Part shown: piece after piece, positions 33,127 to 44,560 of the stretch
Layout: each line of letters opens with the position of its first letter
Numbering within the stretch: position 1 is the first letter of the stretch
Source: Larix kaempferi
Lineage: Eukaryota > Streptophyta > Pinopsida > Pinales > Pinaceae
Reading direction: 5' to 3'
Assembly: GCA_027924585.1 (NCBI GenBank)
Contig: BSBM01000007.1
Span: 11,933,501-11,997,500, forward strand
DNA length: 64,000 nt
Made by a program: the position numbers and the translations under genes
The notes under the pieces: generated by a model
Told to the model about the DNA's origin: nothing
Seen by the model: only the letters and a program-made list of their open reading frames with translations
Databases searched by the model: none

Positions 33127-35883
33127 ATGGATAACCTGTCAACTGAAGAAGTTGTTCGTCAATTTAAGTGCAGAGGCTTATATTTTGGCATGGCTACCCC
33201 AGTAACGACCTCGGCTTACACACACCCTGGTTGGTCTGATCCCAAACAATCTCCGGGAACAAGGGCATCTCAGCAGCAGCAGCCAGATGAACCCATTTCA
33301 GAGCCTTTGGCCACTATGGTTAATTACATTCCTCCACGTCCAAATGATGCACCCGAGGTGCATATTCCGAAGAATGCGAAGTATCCAATTCCGCTGCCTC
33401 CAATGCTGGAAATCGTGCGAGAAGAAGGATCCCTGCTTGGACACCTTCCACTGGTTAAGTTTTCTGACTTCTACTTGGGAGACTACAAAATGTATCCATA
33501 GTTCGCGTCGGATCGCTATCTGACGGTAGTCCATAATCCCGCTAGAAAGGTTGATGAATTCATCCCGAAGGAATTTGCAGCAAATCTCGAGAGGCATGGA
33601 CTGTTGAACCTGTTGAAGCTACAACACTTCGGGCGTAGCAATGAAGTCAATGCAGTTGTTAAGGCCCTACTATCCTACATTCATGGTGGTTATCTTTGGC
33701 TGGGGAGGCCAATCGATTTGAATGTCGACTTGATTCATCGTATTACCGGCCTATCTAAGGTTGGTAAGGACCCCAATGTTCATTTTTTTGGTAAAGATAA
33801 GGACAGAAAGTTGGCTGCATAGCTGTTGCAGAAATATAAACTGACAAGAGGAGGTCGGGCTTATGACCTCACTACAGTTGAAGATGAAGCACTTAGATTC
33901 ATCGGTAGTCTGCTTGCAGGCAGACTTCTAATGAAGTGCAGACCTAAAGAAGTTACTGGAGCTATTGTAGAGCTCACAATCGCAGCTGCGGAGGGAGAGC
34001 AGTATAACTGGTCTCTCTTCCTCCTGAATTCTTTCTTGGAAGACTGCCGAAATGTTCAAGACACCGTCGGTCAGTTGTTCCATTTTTCTTGGCTTTTTAT
34101 TTTATGTCCTTTTGTCGGGTGGAAGGATCCCCCCAACACACAGTTCCTTCCGCGCTGTGCAATAGAGGTTGCAGGGATGGGCTATGTAAACCTCTGGGAT
34201 TCTAGCAATCCTGCGAAGCGCAAGATGAACCGCGCCGTGTTCTGTGAATATTACCATCTCCTCAAGGACACTATCCAAGAGATGTCGAGGCTGACTGAGG
34301 AGACAACACAAATATATGGAACGAAGTTGGTCTTTTCTGCCAACTTGCATGAAATTTACCTTCTCCCTTGCGGCATTCAGGAAGAATGGGCCGTAGGCTT
34401 CTACAGGATGACTACTGAAGATGTTGAAGAAACTATAAAGTCTTGGCCAGATGAATGGAGGCAGGCCGCTGAAGTTGCATCTGCGATGCCACCCCCTTCT
34501 GCGCAAGAAAAAGATAAAGGAAAAGAAAAGGTCGTGCAGACGACTGATGAAGGTCCGCCAGGACCACCCCCAAAGAAACAGAAGTTGTCGCACCCCACAG
34601 AAGCAACAGAAGATCTGTCTGAGACCCTTGCCGCGGGGTTCGACCAGTATCTGAAGGAGCAATTTTGCAAGCTGCGGACCTCGCAGGATCACATCAGAAG
34701 TGCTCTGGACCTGCAGCTCGTCGAGTTAAAAGGTCTCGCAGGAAGAGTTGCGCAGACCCATGCACCAAAATCTAGTTCACAGACGTCACAGGCATCTACA
34801 AGCACCGAGCGGGTTGAAGTACTTGCAGAAATGCATACTGTCGTTCACATCCCGCCTACAAGTATGAAACTTCCGGATCCTTTAGCCGCACTGCAGGTAA
34901 GCACAGTTGGCCCCGTTGAGATAAATTTGTCTTTTATTTCGATAGAAACTTTGCAGTTAGTGCAAGAGAAAGTCTCTATTGAGATGAGAGCTAGAGAGCT
35001 CTCCACATTCCATGCAAACCAAAGACTGCAGTCGCAGGAAATAGAGCTGAAGGCAGGCTACAAGAACATCTCTGAGCAGCTCGCACTTTATGAGGCACAA
35101 GACACTGGGATAAGAAACATAGTTGATGAAATCACCCAGGAGATGCCGGCTTGCCAGATTCAACCAGACCTTCCTCTGGTTGAGAAAGTGCAAATTATTG
35201 GCGGAAGGGTGAAAGCCCTAGAGCAGGAAATAGTTGCTATGGCTGAGGACCATAAAACGCAGATTACCGAGTTGCAAGCTCGTGTCGCAGCGCCTCCTAC
35301 AGATGAAAGGCAGGAACAATTTGAAGCACTGCGCATAGCTTCCACGCAAATGAAGTGCAGAGTAGATGAAGCCCAGAACTTAATGATGCAAGCTATGGAG
35401 GCTTGGGATGAGCTTGAGACACTGCCTTTCAAAGTTGGTCTTTTGGAACAGGTACAAGTAGCAGAACAGTCCCTAACTGTTCTAAGTGAAGAAGCTAAGG
35501 CCTTAGAAGGCTTAGCAAAAATGAGGAAAATGAGCGAAGTGCGCAGAGTACAACAACAACTGCACAAGCTCAGAAATGAAGATGCTAATCTCACCAACAA
35601 CATTCAGCCATTTATGGATGAATATGCTAAACTTGATGCCCAAGCTGAGGTAAATATCAAAGAATTTGCTGAATCTCAATAGTTGGTTGATGGCATAACC
35701 GAAGAAGAAGCCAGTTCAGATATGGTGCAAACAGCTGCGGAGTGCATGGATGAAATGGACTTCGCTATTGCGCAATGGAAGAAAGCATTTGCTGCGACCC
35801 AAGAAAACGCAGACGCGCAAGTAAAGCGACCACACGCTAGTGCGAGTGGCTCGGGGATGAGCCACAAGTATGTGTTAGGGGCC
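33127..35883 (+). pseudogene. RE6 extra 3' ORF (aORF): conserved domain, NLS-like motif, coiled coils
   Basis: The function is unknown. ATG 33127 (MDNLSTEEVVRQFKCRGLYF) was chosen because it aligns with the RE3 start and follows the TATA box. The only breaks are TAG at 33499, 33820 and 35680, each at a Gln position, giving one frame of about 920 codons. The globular part (about codons 130-430) has LNLLKLQHFGRSNEVNAVVK, HGGYLWLGRPIDLNVDLIHR, ITGLSKVGKDPN, YNWSLFLLNSFLEDC, PFVGWKDPPNTQF and GYVNLWDSSNPAKRK. Next come KDKGKEKVV and PPPKKQKLSHP (around 34510-34590), an NLS-like pair. The C-terminal ~350 residues are Glu/Gln/Lys-rich heptad-type coiled coil. No signal peptide or transmembrane segment is visible. 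The frame reads on through the polypurine tract into the LTR, to a stop at 35962. Confidence 0.75.
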
Positions 35884-37325
35884 TGTTGGAGCATAGGCCG
35901 CAGCTATAGTAAAGCTGCGAATTTTGAGGAAAATGCACTAAGTGTTGAAGGGAAGAAGTGCTAATTTTGAGTAAGCACCAATTTTGGGCAAAAGTGAACA
36001 GTGCGCAGTACGACACCAGATGGATGAGCTCAGCGCAGATTACGGACCGAAAATCGTGGAGCTCGCGCGTACACGTCAAAGGAGAATGAATGTGGCCGAG
36101 TAGAAAGCTCAGCTACCACAATAAATGAAGCGACGGAATGGAGGGCTCAGCTACCCTCATTAAGGCTAAGTACAGAAGTTATGGTTGCTCTGACCAAGGG
36201 AGAGCAACAGACCAAAGCATTGAAAGCGAAGGACAAGGAGCAGAGAATGATGAAGTAGCGCCCATACCCGCAATCTGTGCTGGAAGTCACGGAACCTGCA
36301 GGAAGCGACGACATGACTGCAAGCGGCGCCTACAGTACACCTAGCCATGTCCGTGGTTAGGGTTTTTGGGGATTACTGCTGGGAAAGGCCCATAGTTTTG
36401 TAAAGGTGCAACCCTCAGGGCCACCTATATATATGTGTAATTGTAAAGGTTAGACGTTAGCCATTAGATGTTTTAGACGTTAGAGGTTGGAAGAAAGGAG
36501 GTTAGATATTAGATATTTTAGAGAAGTGATAGTTGTAGAGCTAGTCACTGAGTTGCAGACAATCTCAGTCGAAGTCTGAGTCATTGTAATCTCTGTAGAA
36601 GAAGAGAATCGATCTAAGATAAGGGATCCCAGGTATGTGCGTGGAGTTTCCTGGAAAGATCTAAGGCTGCAGCTGTGTGCGCAGCAGGACTGTGTAATTC
36701 CCATTTTGTGATAATATAAGATACAGTTCCAATGAATGTGATTTCCCAGTGGAGGTGAATTATATAATTCTCATTGTTATGAAGCTATGTTATGCGAATG
36801 CATGTTTATGTTTTACTATTTGTGTTTACATTAATGTTTTGTTGTCTTTATGAATGAGTATATAAAGCAAGTCCTCGAAGCTCCCTTAGAAGTTATATTC
36901 GCGCACTATCGAAGGAGTCGGTAAGAGCACTACTGTAGTGGCGCGGAAGGAGTTCGTTGTGCGATGTGGCTTGAGCACATAGGTAATACAGCATGTAGCG
37001 AACGTAGCGGACAAACACCTCATGCGCAGGTGCGTAGGTGCCGCGCAGCTAGGCTAAGGCGAGTAAGCTCCTGCGCTGTTGCGCTGTATGACCCGTGAAA
37101 GAATCAGATGCTTTGTTCAAAAGTTATTGTGGAAGGAAGGAAGAGAAGACTGTGGATTCCACACCACCCTGGTTAAGGAAACCTGATTCCTTAGCCCCCC
37201 CATAGCCACTTCGGGTGAGACCTCGGGCTGCTTGCGCAGCTCATTGCCAAAAGGGCCAGTGCGCCAATGGGTGTTTGTTGCTGCGCCTCTCCAAAAACTC
37301 GGGTCTGTCCAAAAAGTAGCCAACA
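35875..37325 (+). repeat. RE6 polypurine tract and 3' LTR (1442 bp)
   Basis: The tract ttaggggcc (35875-35883) abuts TGTTGGAGCATA at 35884. The LTR ends at GTAGCCAACA (37325) and is followed by the duplicate ggtac (37326-37330). A TATA box lies at 36427-36435. Differences from the 5' LTR are mostly C/T and G/A. Confidence 0.95.
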
Positions 37326-37330
37326 GGTAC

Positions 37331-37399
37331 AATAAATATATATAAAATACATAGATGAAATACATTCCGAAGTTACATATACATCAACACTCCCTCTTA
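37331..37399 (-). repeat. RE5 3' LTR inner segment and polypurine tract
   Basis: aataaatatatataaaat to acatcaaca (37331-37389) is the last 59 bp of the RE5 3' LTR, matching 43934-43992. The adjacent ctccctctta (37390-37399) is the minus-strand purine tract TAAGAGGGAG; RE11 (60941) and RE9 (58222-58231) have the same. Confidence 0.95.
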
Positions 37400-37659
37400 A
37401 CTAGGAAGGTATTTCTCGACACAGATCTGCTAGACAAGTCTTCTTCTCAGGATCATCATCATCGATGCACCGTCATCATCATTGTCACTGCTGCTTCTAT
37501 CTCAACCAATCTCTGTCTCTACTCGTCATAGGAAGTTCTACAAAGTCAGTCCTTTTTCATACTGGATGTAGGCCCGCCACCTGCAGGTCTTCATCATCAA
37601 TGGCCATACTGTGGAAATCTCATGACTTATTACGTGCATCACAAAACCTTAAAAGAGTC

Positions 37660-38160
37660 TCTTGACTAGCAAGAACCCTAAAGAGCATCTGAGGCCTTTT
37701 TCATCCTGTCCAGATCTCCAGGACTTATTACATGTGACCCCACCAGAAAACCTCGAAAGAGAATCCCAGGACTGATTACGAGCACAAGGCTCAACCTATC
37801 GGATCTCCCAGGGCACAAATTACATGTGGTCATGGAAAAACCTTGAAAGAGCATCCCAGGACTGATTACGAGCACACGAATCAACCTATCGGATCTCCCG
37901 GGGCACAAATTACATGCCATAGGACAAAACCTCAAAAGAGCATCTGCCAGATATCCCAGGGCACAAATTACATGCCATAGGCAAAACCTTGAAAGACTAT
38001 CTGCAGATCTCCTAGGGCACAAATTATATGTCCTCCCAAGCAAAACCTCGAAAGAGAATTTGCCATATGTCCCAGGGTACGAATTACATGCCATAGGAAA
38101 AACCTCGAAAGACCATCTGCAAATCTCCTAGGGCACAAATTACATGCATATCTGCACAAC
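37660..38160 (-). repeat. RE5 3'-UTR tandem array alpha
   Basis: About seven imperfect units of 58-75 bp occur here, each with a version of CCCAGGGCACAAATTACATG followed by CAAAACCTCGAAAGAGCATC. The same array type is present in RE9 (57400-57970) and RE11 (61195-61825), so it belongs to the element. ORFs across it are by-products. Confidence 0.85.
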
Positions 38161-38299
38161 CTGTTCCATGGCCACAGAGTATCAACCTAATACTCACCAT
38201 ACATCATCCTGATGTAAACATGATCATCTTGATCATCATCACTACAACATCCTGCTGCATGTCATCTGGAGCAACATCCTGAAGCTCGTCATCCATGAT

Positions 38300-38655
38300 A
38301 ATCCTAATCATACAATGCATCTACTTGATCATACAGTGTATCCACCTGATACAAATACAAATACATGATACATATCAACATACATGATCTACCTGATCAT
38401 ACAATGTATCCACTTGATAAATATATAGATACATGGTCCAAGCATCCAACATGATGCATATACAAATACATACACATGATCCAACCGATCATATCCAGCA
38501 TCCAATATGATGCGTACATACATATAAATAATCCAACTGATCATATCCAGCATCCAACATGATGCATACATACATATACATATAAATGATCCAACTGATC
38601 ATATCCAGCATCCAACATGATGCATACATACATATAAAAATGATCCAACTGATCA
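38300..38655 (-). repeat. RE5 3'-UTR tandem array beta
   Basis: Units of about 50-60 bp contain GATCCAACTGATCATATCCA, GCATCCAACATGATGCATAC and ATACATATA stretches. It is AT-rich, with many palindromic ATGCAT and TGATCA motifs. Counterparts lie in RE9 (56945-57260) and RE11 (61975-62290). Confidence 0.85.
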
Positions 38656-38668
38656 TACAAAGCAAAAA

Positions 38669-41600
38669 CTAGAACATCATCCTGATGCTCATCATCCAGC
38701 ACTTACATCCACATCCATGTGAAGGATCCTCCTTCCAACCTTCTTGGAATGGCTTCAGCAAATGTGTCCATCGCTTCTTCCTCGAAGTGTCCTCGATCTG
38801 AAGAACGCCAAGCCTCTCTCTGAAGTACTCGAACTTCACCCTGGATAGTGGCTTCGTCAGCACATCTGCAATATGCTCATTTGTCGCAACATACGGGAGC
38901 TTCACAGCTCCTCTCTGCACCATATCCCTAATATAGTGATATTTGATCTCTATGTGTTTCGACCTGTCATGAAACACTGGGTTCTCGGACAGCTTCACAC
39001 AACTCTGGTTATCACAAAAGATACCAGTAGCATCCAACGGGAGATCAAATAACTCAAATAGTAGCTTCCGTATCCATACTTCCTCACAACTAGTTGAACA
39101 GGCAGCAACATACTCTGCCTCAGCTATACTCAGTGCTATGCAGGACTGCTTCCTGCTAAACCAAGAGATCACACCTGATCCCATACTGAAGCAGCACCCA
39201 GATGTGTTCTTCCTGTCTGCAGCACTGCCAGCCCAATCTGAATCAACATAACCTTGCAGGTTAAACTTTTGATTCGCTTCATACTTGAGCCCATAATCCA
39301 CTGTACCCTTCAGGTACCTCAGAACATGCTTTACAACAACCAGATGAACACTCCTCGGATCTGTCAGGAACTGACTCAATGTGTTCACCACAAAGCAAAT
39401 ATCTGGTCTCATGTTTGTCAGGTACATCAAGGACCCAATCATCTGACGATACATAGAGACATCAACCGGCTCAGATGAAACATAGAAGCTTCATATTCGA
39501 TGCCATAGGTGTGGCCATGGCCTTGCAATCCATCATCCCAAATCTCTTCAGGATATCCACTGTGTACTTCCCTTGACCAAGGAAGATCCCACCTGCACTC
39601 TGCCACACCTCCATACCTAGGAAATAATGCATCATTCCCAAATATTTCATATTGAATTCAGCAGCAAGCTTCCTCTTCGTATCTGCAAGCAGTCTATCAT
39701 CTCCTGTTACAAATAAGTCATCCACATACAGGAGTATAATCACAGGATTCCCTTCCTCAACCTTGTAGTAGAGGTTGGAATCTGATTTACTCTTGGTAAA
39801 GCCCAAACTAGATAGGAAACTGTCCATCCTACCATACTAGGTTCTGGGAGCTTGTTTCAAGCCATACAAGGCTTTCTTCAATCTGCACACATATGACTCC
39901 CTGTCATGTATTTCAAAACCGAGTGGCTGCTCTACATATACTTCCTTTTCAACTACACCATTTAAGAAAGCAGTCTTGACATCCATCTGGTGTATTTTCC
40001 ATTTCATTGCTGCAACCAGGGCAAGTACTGATCTGATGGAAGTATACCTGGCTACAGGTGCAAAAGTTTCTTCATAATCTATTCCCTCATTCTGAGAGAA
40101 GCCACGAGCTACGAATCTTGCCTTGTATTTCTCTACACTGCCATCTGCAACATGCTTGATTTTGTAGATCCATTTGGAGGTCACAACAGACTTCTCTTTA
40201 GGTCTTGGGACAACATCCCAAACATCATTCTTCATTATTGATTGGTATTCCTCAACCATGGCATCCTTCCATTCTTTCTTTTCTGCTGCTTCTTCATAAC
40301 TAGAAGGCTCTTTGTTCATAATGTCACAGAGTAAAGCAACATAGCTGGTATGTGATTTAGTTCTCTTCTTTGCTCTGTGTTCTTCTTCTAGAATGCCAAA
40401 TCTTTCTGCATCTTGAATGAGCTCTCTAGCCCATGTAGGTTTCCTCTTGTGAGATTTATCCTCACGTGGTGGATCTACAGGTTCTTGCGGATCTTCAAAC
40501 TCATGAACAACTTCTGGAACTGCTTCAGTCATGGTAGTGTCTTGAAATCTAGTTTCCTTAGGTTCTTCATAAACTTCGATAGGTGCCTTCCTTGATTTGA
40601 TGAATGTGGAGTTTTCATCAAATGTTACATCCCTGCTGACATCAATCTTCTTGAACCCTGGAAAGTATATTTTGTAAGCCTTCGAGCTTTCACTATAACC
40701 CACAAAGATACCCTTCTTTCCTGAAGGATCTAGTTTAGTCCTCTTTTCCTTTGGAACATGAGTGTATACTAGACAACCAAATATTCTGAGATGACTGACT
40801 TCAGGTTTCTTACCAGAAAAGACCTCTTCTGGTGTCTTGTTGTCCAATATCTTGTGGGGTGTTCTGTTCTACACATATACAGCTATTCTAGCTTCTTCTG
40901 CCCATAGATGCATAGGTAGATCCTGGTCATGCAGCATTGCCCTTGCTGCTTCCATGATACTTCTGTTCTTCCTTTCTGCAACTCCATTCTGTTGAGGATT
41001 ATAAGGAGCAGTCAACTCCCTCTTAATCCCTGAATCACTACAAAGCTTCTTGAAGTCACCTGAGGTGAATTCTCCACCATTGTCAGATCTGAATGTTTTG
41101 ATCTTCTTGTCAGTTTGATTCTCCATCAAGGTTTTGAATTCCTTGAACTTATCAAACACCTCATCTTTGTTCTTCAAAAAGTATACCCAAGTCTTCCTAG
41201 AGAAGTCATCAATAAATGAGACATAATAAACATACCTACTCAGAGAACTGGATGACATAGACCACATACATCTGAGTGGATGATTTCCAAGATATCTTTT
41301 GCCTTGCTTTCACTGCTTGGGAAAGCCTTCTTAATGTTCTTACCTTTTGCACATCCTTTGCAAACACCTTCATGTTTGGTGTTCATTTCAGGAAGACCCT
41401 CTACAGCCTTGCTTGCAATTGGAAGTGCCCTATAGTGCATATGCGCAAGTAGTCTATGCCAAAGTTCACTTGGCTCCATGGATTCATGCACCATGGCATG
41501 TTCAGGTTGTCCCTTCAATTTATACAAACCTCCCTCTTGCTCTCCAATTACTACTGCATCATCTATGGTCTTTCCCTTTGGCCACATTAGGACTTGGCCA

Positions 41601-42811
41601 TCCACAAATGAAACCCTCATACCTTTTGCATTCAAAGCAGAGATGGAGAGTAAGTTCTTCTTGAGCCCAGGTACATAAAGAACTTCTTTCATCTTCAAAT
41701 ATTTTCCTGAATCTAGGTTGTAGGAGTCTTCACCACTTCCTTTGATTGGGTATTGATAATCATCACCAAGTTTCACCTTATGGGGTGATTCATGTTCATA
41801 TAGATTCACAAAATATTCCTTTAACCCAGTCATGTGTTTGGAAGCCCCACTATCAATCAACTAATCATTACAACCATGGGAGATAGTACCTGTGAGAGCA
41901 GAAATTAGAACATATTCTTCTTCACTTGATGAGTCATCATCACTATCACTTTCTTCCCTAGCCTTCTTCTTTGGGGGTTCATCATCTTCGGCAGCATGAG
42001 CATGATATCTTCTTTTGTTATTCTTCTTCTTCTTATTGAATTTGTTGTTGTTGTCTTTCTTCTTCTTGGGACAATCTGAAGCAAAGTGTCCCTTCTCATT
42101 GCAATTGAAGCATCTGAGATCTTTTTTATCTTCATGATAATGGTGGTGTGAGAATCTTCTGTTATGAGATGATTCCTTCTTGGACTTGCCTTTCCTGGCA
42201 TGTGTTGTGAGATCTTGATCTTCATTTTCCATCTTTTCTTCTCAGGCCACAAGCCTAGCTTCTTCTTGAGAGCATTCTTCCCGCAATCTGTTGAAGGAGA
42301 TCAACTTCTTCCTTGCACAAATTCCTTGAATAAAGGAATCCCATGACCTGGGTAGGCCATTTAGAGTGGTCATCACCACTTCACCATTCTCCACCATTTC
42401 ATCCACTACTTCTAGTTGTTCCTTGATCTGGGAGACCCTTGAAAAATAAGATTGAATGGTTTCTCCATTCTGAAACTTTACTCCTTTCAATTGGTTCCGC
42501 AGGGTCATCTTCTGATTTATGTTTTTCCCTTCAAATAGCTTGGTCAAAGAGTCAAACATCTCCTTGGGTGTCTTTAGAGAAGATACATGGGGTATGAGAT
42601 GGTCTTTAATGGAATCAAAAATGATTCTCTTTGCCTTGACCAAGTTCTTCTTATGCAATACCTTGGCCTCTTCATCCTCTGGGATAGGGATGTTTTCTTT
42701 TATATATGAGTCCAACTCATTCTCTTCTAGGATTAACCCAATCCTATACTTCCAAGCTCGGAAGTTATTAGCTCCTTCAAGCTTATCCTCAAGCTTGGTG
42801 TGGTGAGACAT
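38669..42811 (-). pseudogene. RE5 copia gag-pol polyprotein, almost intact
   Basis: The start at 42811 (MSHHTKLEDKLEGANNF) lies close to the PBS. Gag is at 42811-42242 (FRAWKYRIGLILEENELDSY; LRNQLKGVKF), followed by a CCHC knuckle CFNCNEKGHFASDC (about 42075-42120) and a Lys-rich, acidic linker. The protease begins MIDSGASKHMTG (41860). The pre-integrase zinc region (LWHRLLAHMHYRAL, CKGCAKGK) is followed by an integrase core with HSDVCG, FRSDNGGEFTS and QQNGVAERKN. RT has WIYKIKHVADG, VDVKTAFLNG-type DVKTAFLNGVV and the catalytic YVDDLFVTGDD (39717-39728). RNase H has GYVDSDWAGSAADRK, AEAEYVAA and DVLTKPLSRVKFEYF. Breaks: TGA at 42241 (CGA expected), TAG at 41858 and 40868 (CAG expected), TAG near 39834 (TGG expected), and frameshifts near 41255 and 39476. 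Confidence 0.93.
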
Positions 42812-43374
42812 ATTAAAGAGTACTTCAAATGGAAATAGAAAAGATTTAGGTCTTACCACTTGAAATGCTGAAAACTGGATTTGGTCCCATATTAGGGTTT
42901 GTCGAAAAAAACCCTAAAAATTCAAAATGTGAATTTCAAATTTCTGAAAGGATAGAAAGATGTGCCTTGATGAGCTGATCAGCTTAGTGCATTCAAAATT
43001 TGAGATCAGCGAAGCTTTACTTTTCAGATTTGCCTTTTTTTCCTCCCGGGTTCACTGGGGAGAGCCCTGAATTAGGCTTTGAGTTTCCCGAAGATCTACC
43101 CAGCCAAAAATCTCGATCCAAAGCTCTAAACTTTGATTTTTGCAAGGAGCTTCCAGCTATGTCTTCAGATTTTAGAAATTCCTATTTTTGTGGAAACCCT
43201 AATTTTTAGGGCCAAATTTGAAAATGCTCAGAATTGAATTCCGATTGGACAGATAGATGCGACTTGATGAGTAGAGTCAATCTAGTATACTGCTTTTCCA
43301 AAATCTGTGGAGAGAAACCCAATAAACAAGAAACTCAAGTTTTCGTCACTGCAAAATGTCTTCTTCTTAGGTTA
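42812..43374 (-). other. RE5 5' leader
   Basis: This untranslated stretch between PBS and gag start contains repeated AACCCTAAAAATT and AAATTTGAAA-like phrases. The RE9 leader (52864-53990) is a longer relative with similar phrases (AACCCTAATTCAGG, GATTAGTTCATCAAGG). There is no gene. Confidence 0.6.
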
Positions 43375-43386
43375 GCTCTGATACCA
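43375..43386 (-). other. RE5 primer-binding site (initiator Met tRNA)
   Basis: Plus-strand gctctgatacca is TGGTATCAGAGC on the element strand and directly follows the 5' LTR. It is the standard copia PBS, complementary to the 3' end of initiator methionine tRNA. Confidence 0.95.
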
Positions 43387-43992
43387 TGTTAAATTTTGAG
43401 CATTAATTCACAATAGTCTAGGATCTTTACTGAGAGAATAACATATACAGTATATCAATGCATGACAATCACAATAAGAAGGACAAGCATCACAAGAATC
43501 AAAAGCATGAGAGACAAGAGACACAGAGTTTCTGTGAGGAAAACCCTAAGGTGAAAAACCCCACAACTTCCTCAGAGATAGAGAGAGCAATGGCTCAACC
43601 AAAGTACAACCAAAATAAACTGAGATAGTCTCCTAGTAGTAGATGATCCTCCTCCTCACTAGTGCGCCACTTTCTGAGTGAGAGTGAGATACTTTTCCGA
43701 GTGATCTAAATAGAGATCACCTTATCTCTATTTATACTAATTTGTTTGCCCAGTGACCTTATGGGGTCGACTTGTCTAGCTAGGTACATCCACAATATAA
43801 TATATATATTTCAGGGCCGACCCCACACATGGTGGTCTAATAACCCATCGGCAAGTACACACACTTGCGACACTTGTCAATCCACATGACGACACTTCCT
43901 TATAGAGGAATAACACATCTCTAATAAGGGTACAATAAATATATATAAAATACATAGATGAAATACATTCCGAAGTTACATATACATCAACA
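43387..43992 (-). repeat. RE5 5' LTR (606 bp)
   Basis: On the element strand it runs from TGTTGATGTATATG to AAAATTTAACA. A TATAAATA (plus tatttata, 43729-43736) is the likely core promoter. The right target duplicate agtaa follows at 43993-43997. Confidence 0.95.
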
Positions 43993-44560
43993 AGTAAAAC
44001 AGATTGTCAACACCAACCAATTAGTGATTTCTCCCCATAATTCAGTGGTCGTATACCATGACCGTGAAATTTCATCCAAAGTATGGATAAATGCGTAGAC
44101 CCACTCATCTCTTGGTCGGAATGCCAATAACGTCTAACACTCTATCAAATGGTCGCCAGGATCGTTCTGACCATCATACTTCCCTGTGTGGTAGACCTCG
44201 GTATCGCCAAAGCGTACCATCATCAATCTTCTGTATTTTGACCATCCATCAATTGATGGCTTGTGTGTCGCCCACCAGCGTGCTGGAGCAGCCTTAAGTG
44301 CTTCGTCCAATGCCAACAATCACTGTGGTTCTGAAAATATTTCCTCAAACTCCGTTAGAAAGTTAGACAAGTCCGACAGTCCTTCATATATTGGGAGTGT
44401 GACTGTTTCAGTCGCAACACAGCATAGCGACTGTGTGATCAATCCACACTTATAGAGAGACACCTCATGCATGTGGTCATGCCAGTGTTCTAGCACATCA
44501 TCAGAGTCCGAAGATGCAGAGCTGTCACTGCACCATCCAGGCTCAGCATTGTCAGTTGGA
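43993..44560 (-). pseudogene. RE4 extra domain between protease and RT, cut by RE5
   Basis: This is homologous to the RE6 region at 28816-29499: LALDEALKAAPARWWATHK, KYRRLMMVRFGD, GKYDGQNDPGDHLIEC, then a TAG, then DEWVYAFIHTLDEISRSWY. It lies just upstream of the RE5 insertion point, with RT on the other side at 23733. Its presence in two diverged copies shows that this is a stable part of the polyprotein. Confidence 0.6.

Larger units (their letters stand above)
24286..37325 (+). mobile_element. RE6: complete 13.0 kb Ty3/gypsy element (family G-B) with extra 3' ORF
   Basis: The LTRs are 24286-25718 (1433 bp) and 35884-37325 (1442 bp), flanked by perfect ggtac duplicates. The PBS follows the 5' LTR after AA (tggttccattgcc, 25721-25733); RE4 has TGGTTCCGTTGCTGG at the same place. 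The internal order is gag, protease, extra domain, RT, RNase H, integrase, TATA spacer, aORF, polypurine tract (ttaggggcc, to 35883). It is the best-preserved G-B copy: nearly all frames are broken only by point stops. LTR differences, by eye about 5% in the first 600 bp, are mostly transitions. Confidence 0.95.
23739..43992 (-). mobile_element. RE5: near-complete Ty1/copia retrotransposon, interrupted by RE6
   Basis: The LTRs are 606 bp: the right 5' LTR at 43387-43992, and the left 3' LTR split into 23739-24285 and 37331-37389 by RE6. Removing RE6 plus one target duplicate restores exactly 606 bp. The PBS (plus gctctgatacca, 43375-43386) is TGGTATCAGAGC on the minus strand, the classic complement of initiator Met tRNA, and abuts the LTR. 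The order on the minus strand is gag, protease, integrase, RT, RNase H, which is the copia order. By eye I count about 22 differences between its LTRs, about 3.6%. Confidence 0.95.

Noticed and set aside
26272-35682. TAG read as glutamine (stop codon reassignment or suppression), because so many TAGs replace Gln
   Set aside because: TGA at Arg codons, a TAG at a Trp codon, frameshifts and LTR transitions all fit C-to-T decay of methylated DNA. Plant nuclear genes do not use such a code, and the sequence is non-functional repeat DNA.
43375-43386. tRNA gene at TGGTATCAGAGC sites (also 52852 and 60230)
   Set aside because: Only a 12-13 base primer-binding match is present next to LTR ends; there is no cloverleaf.
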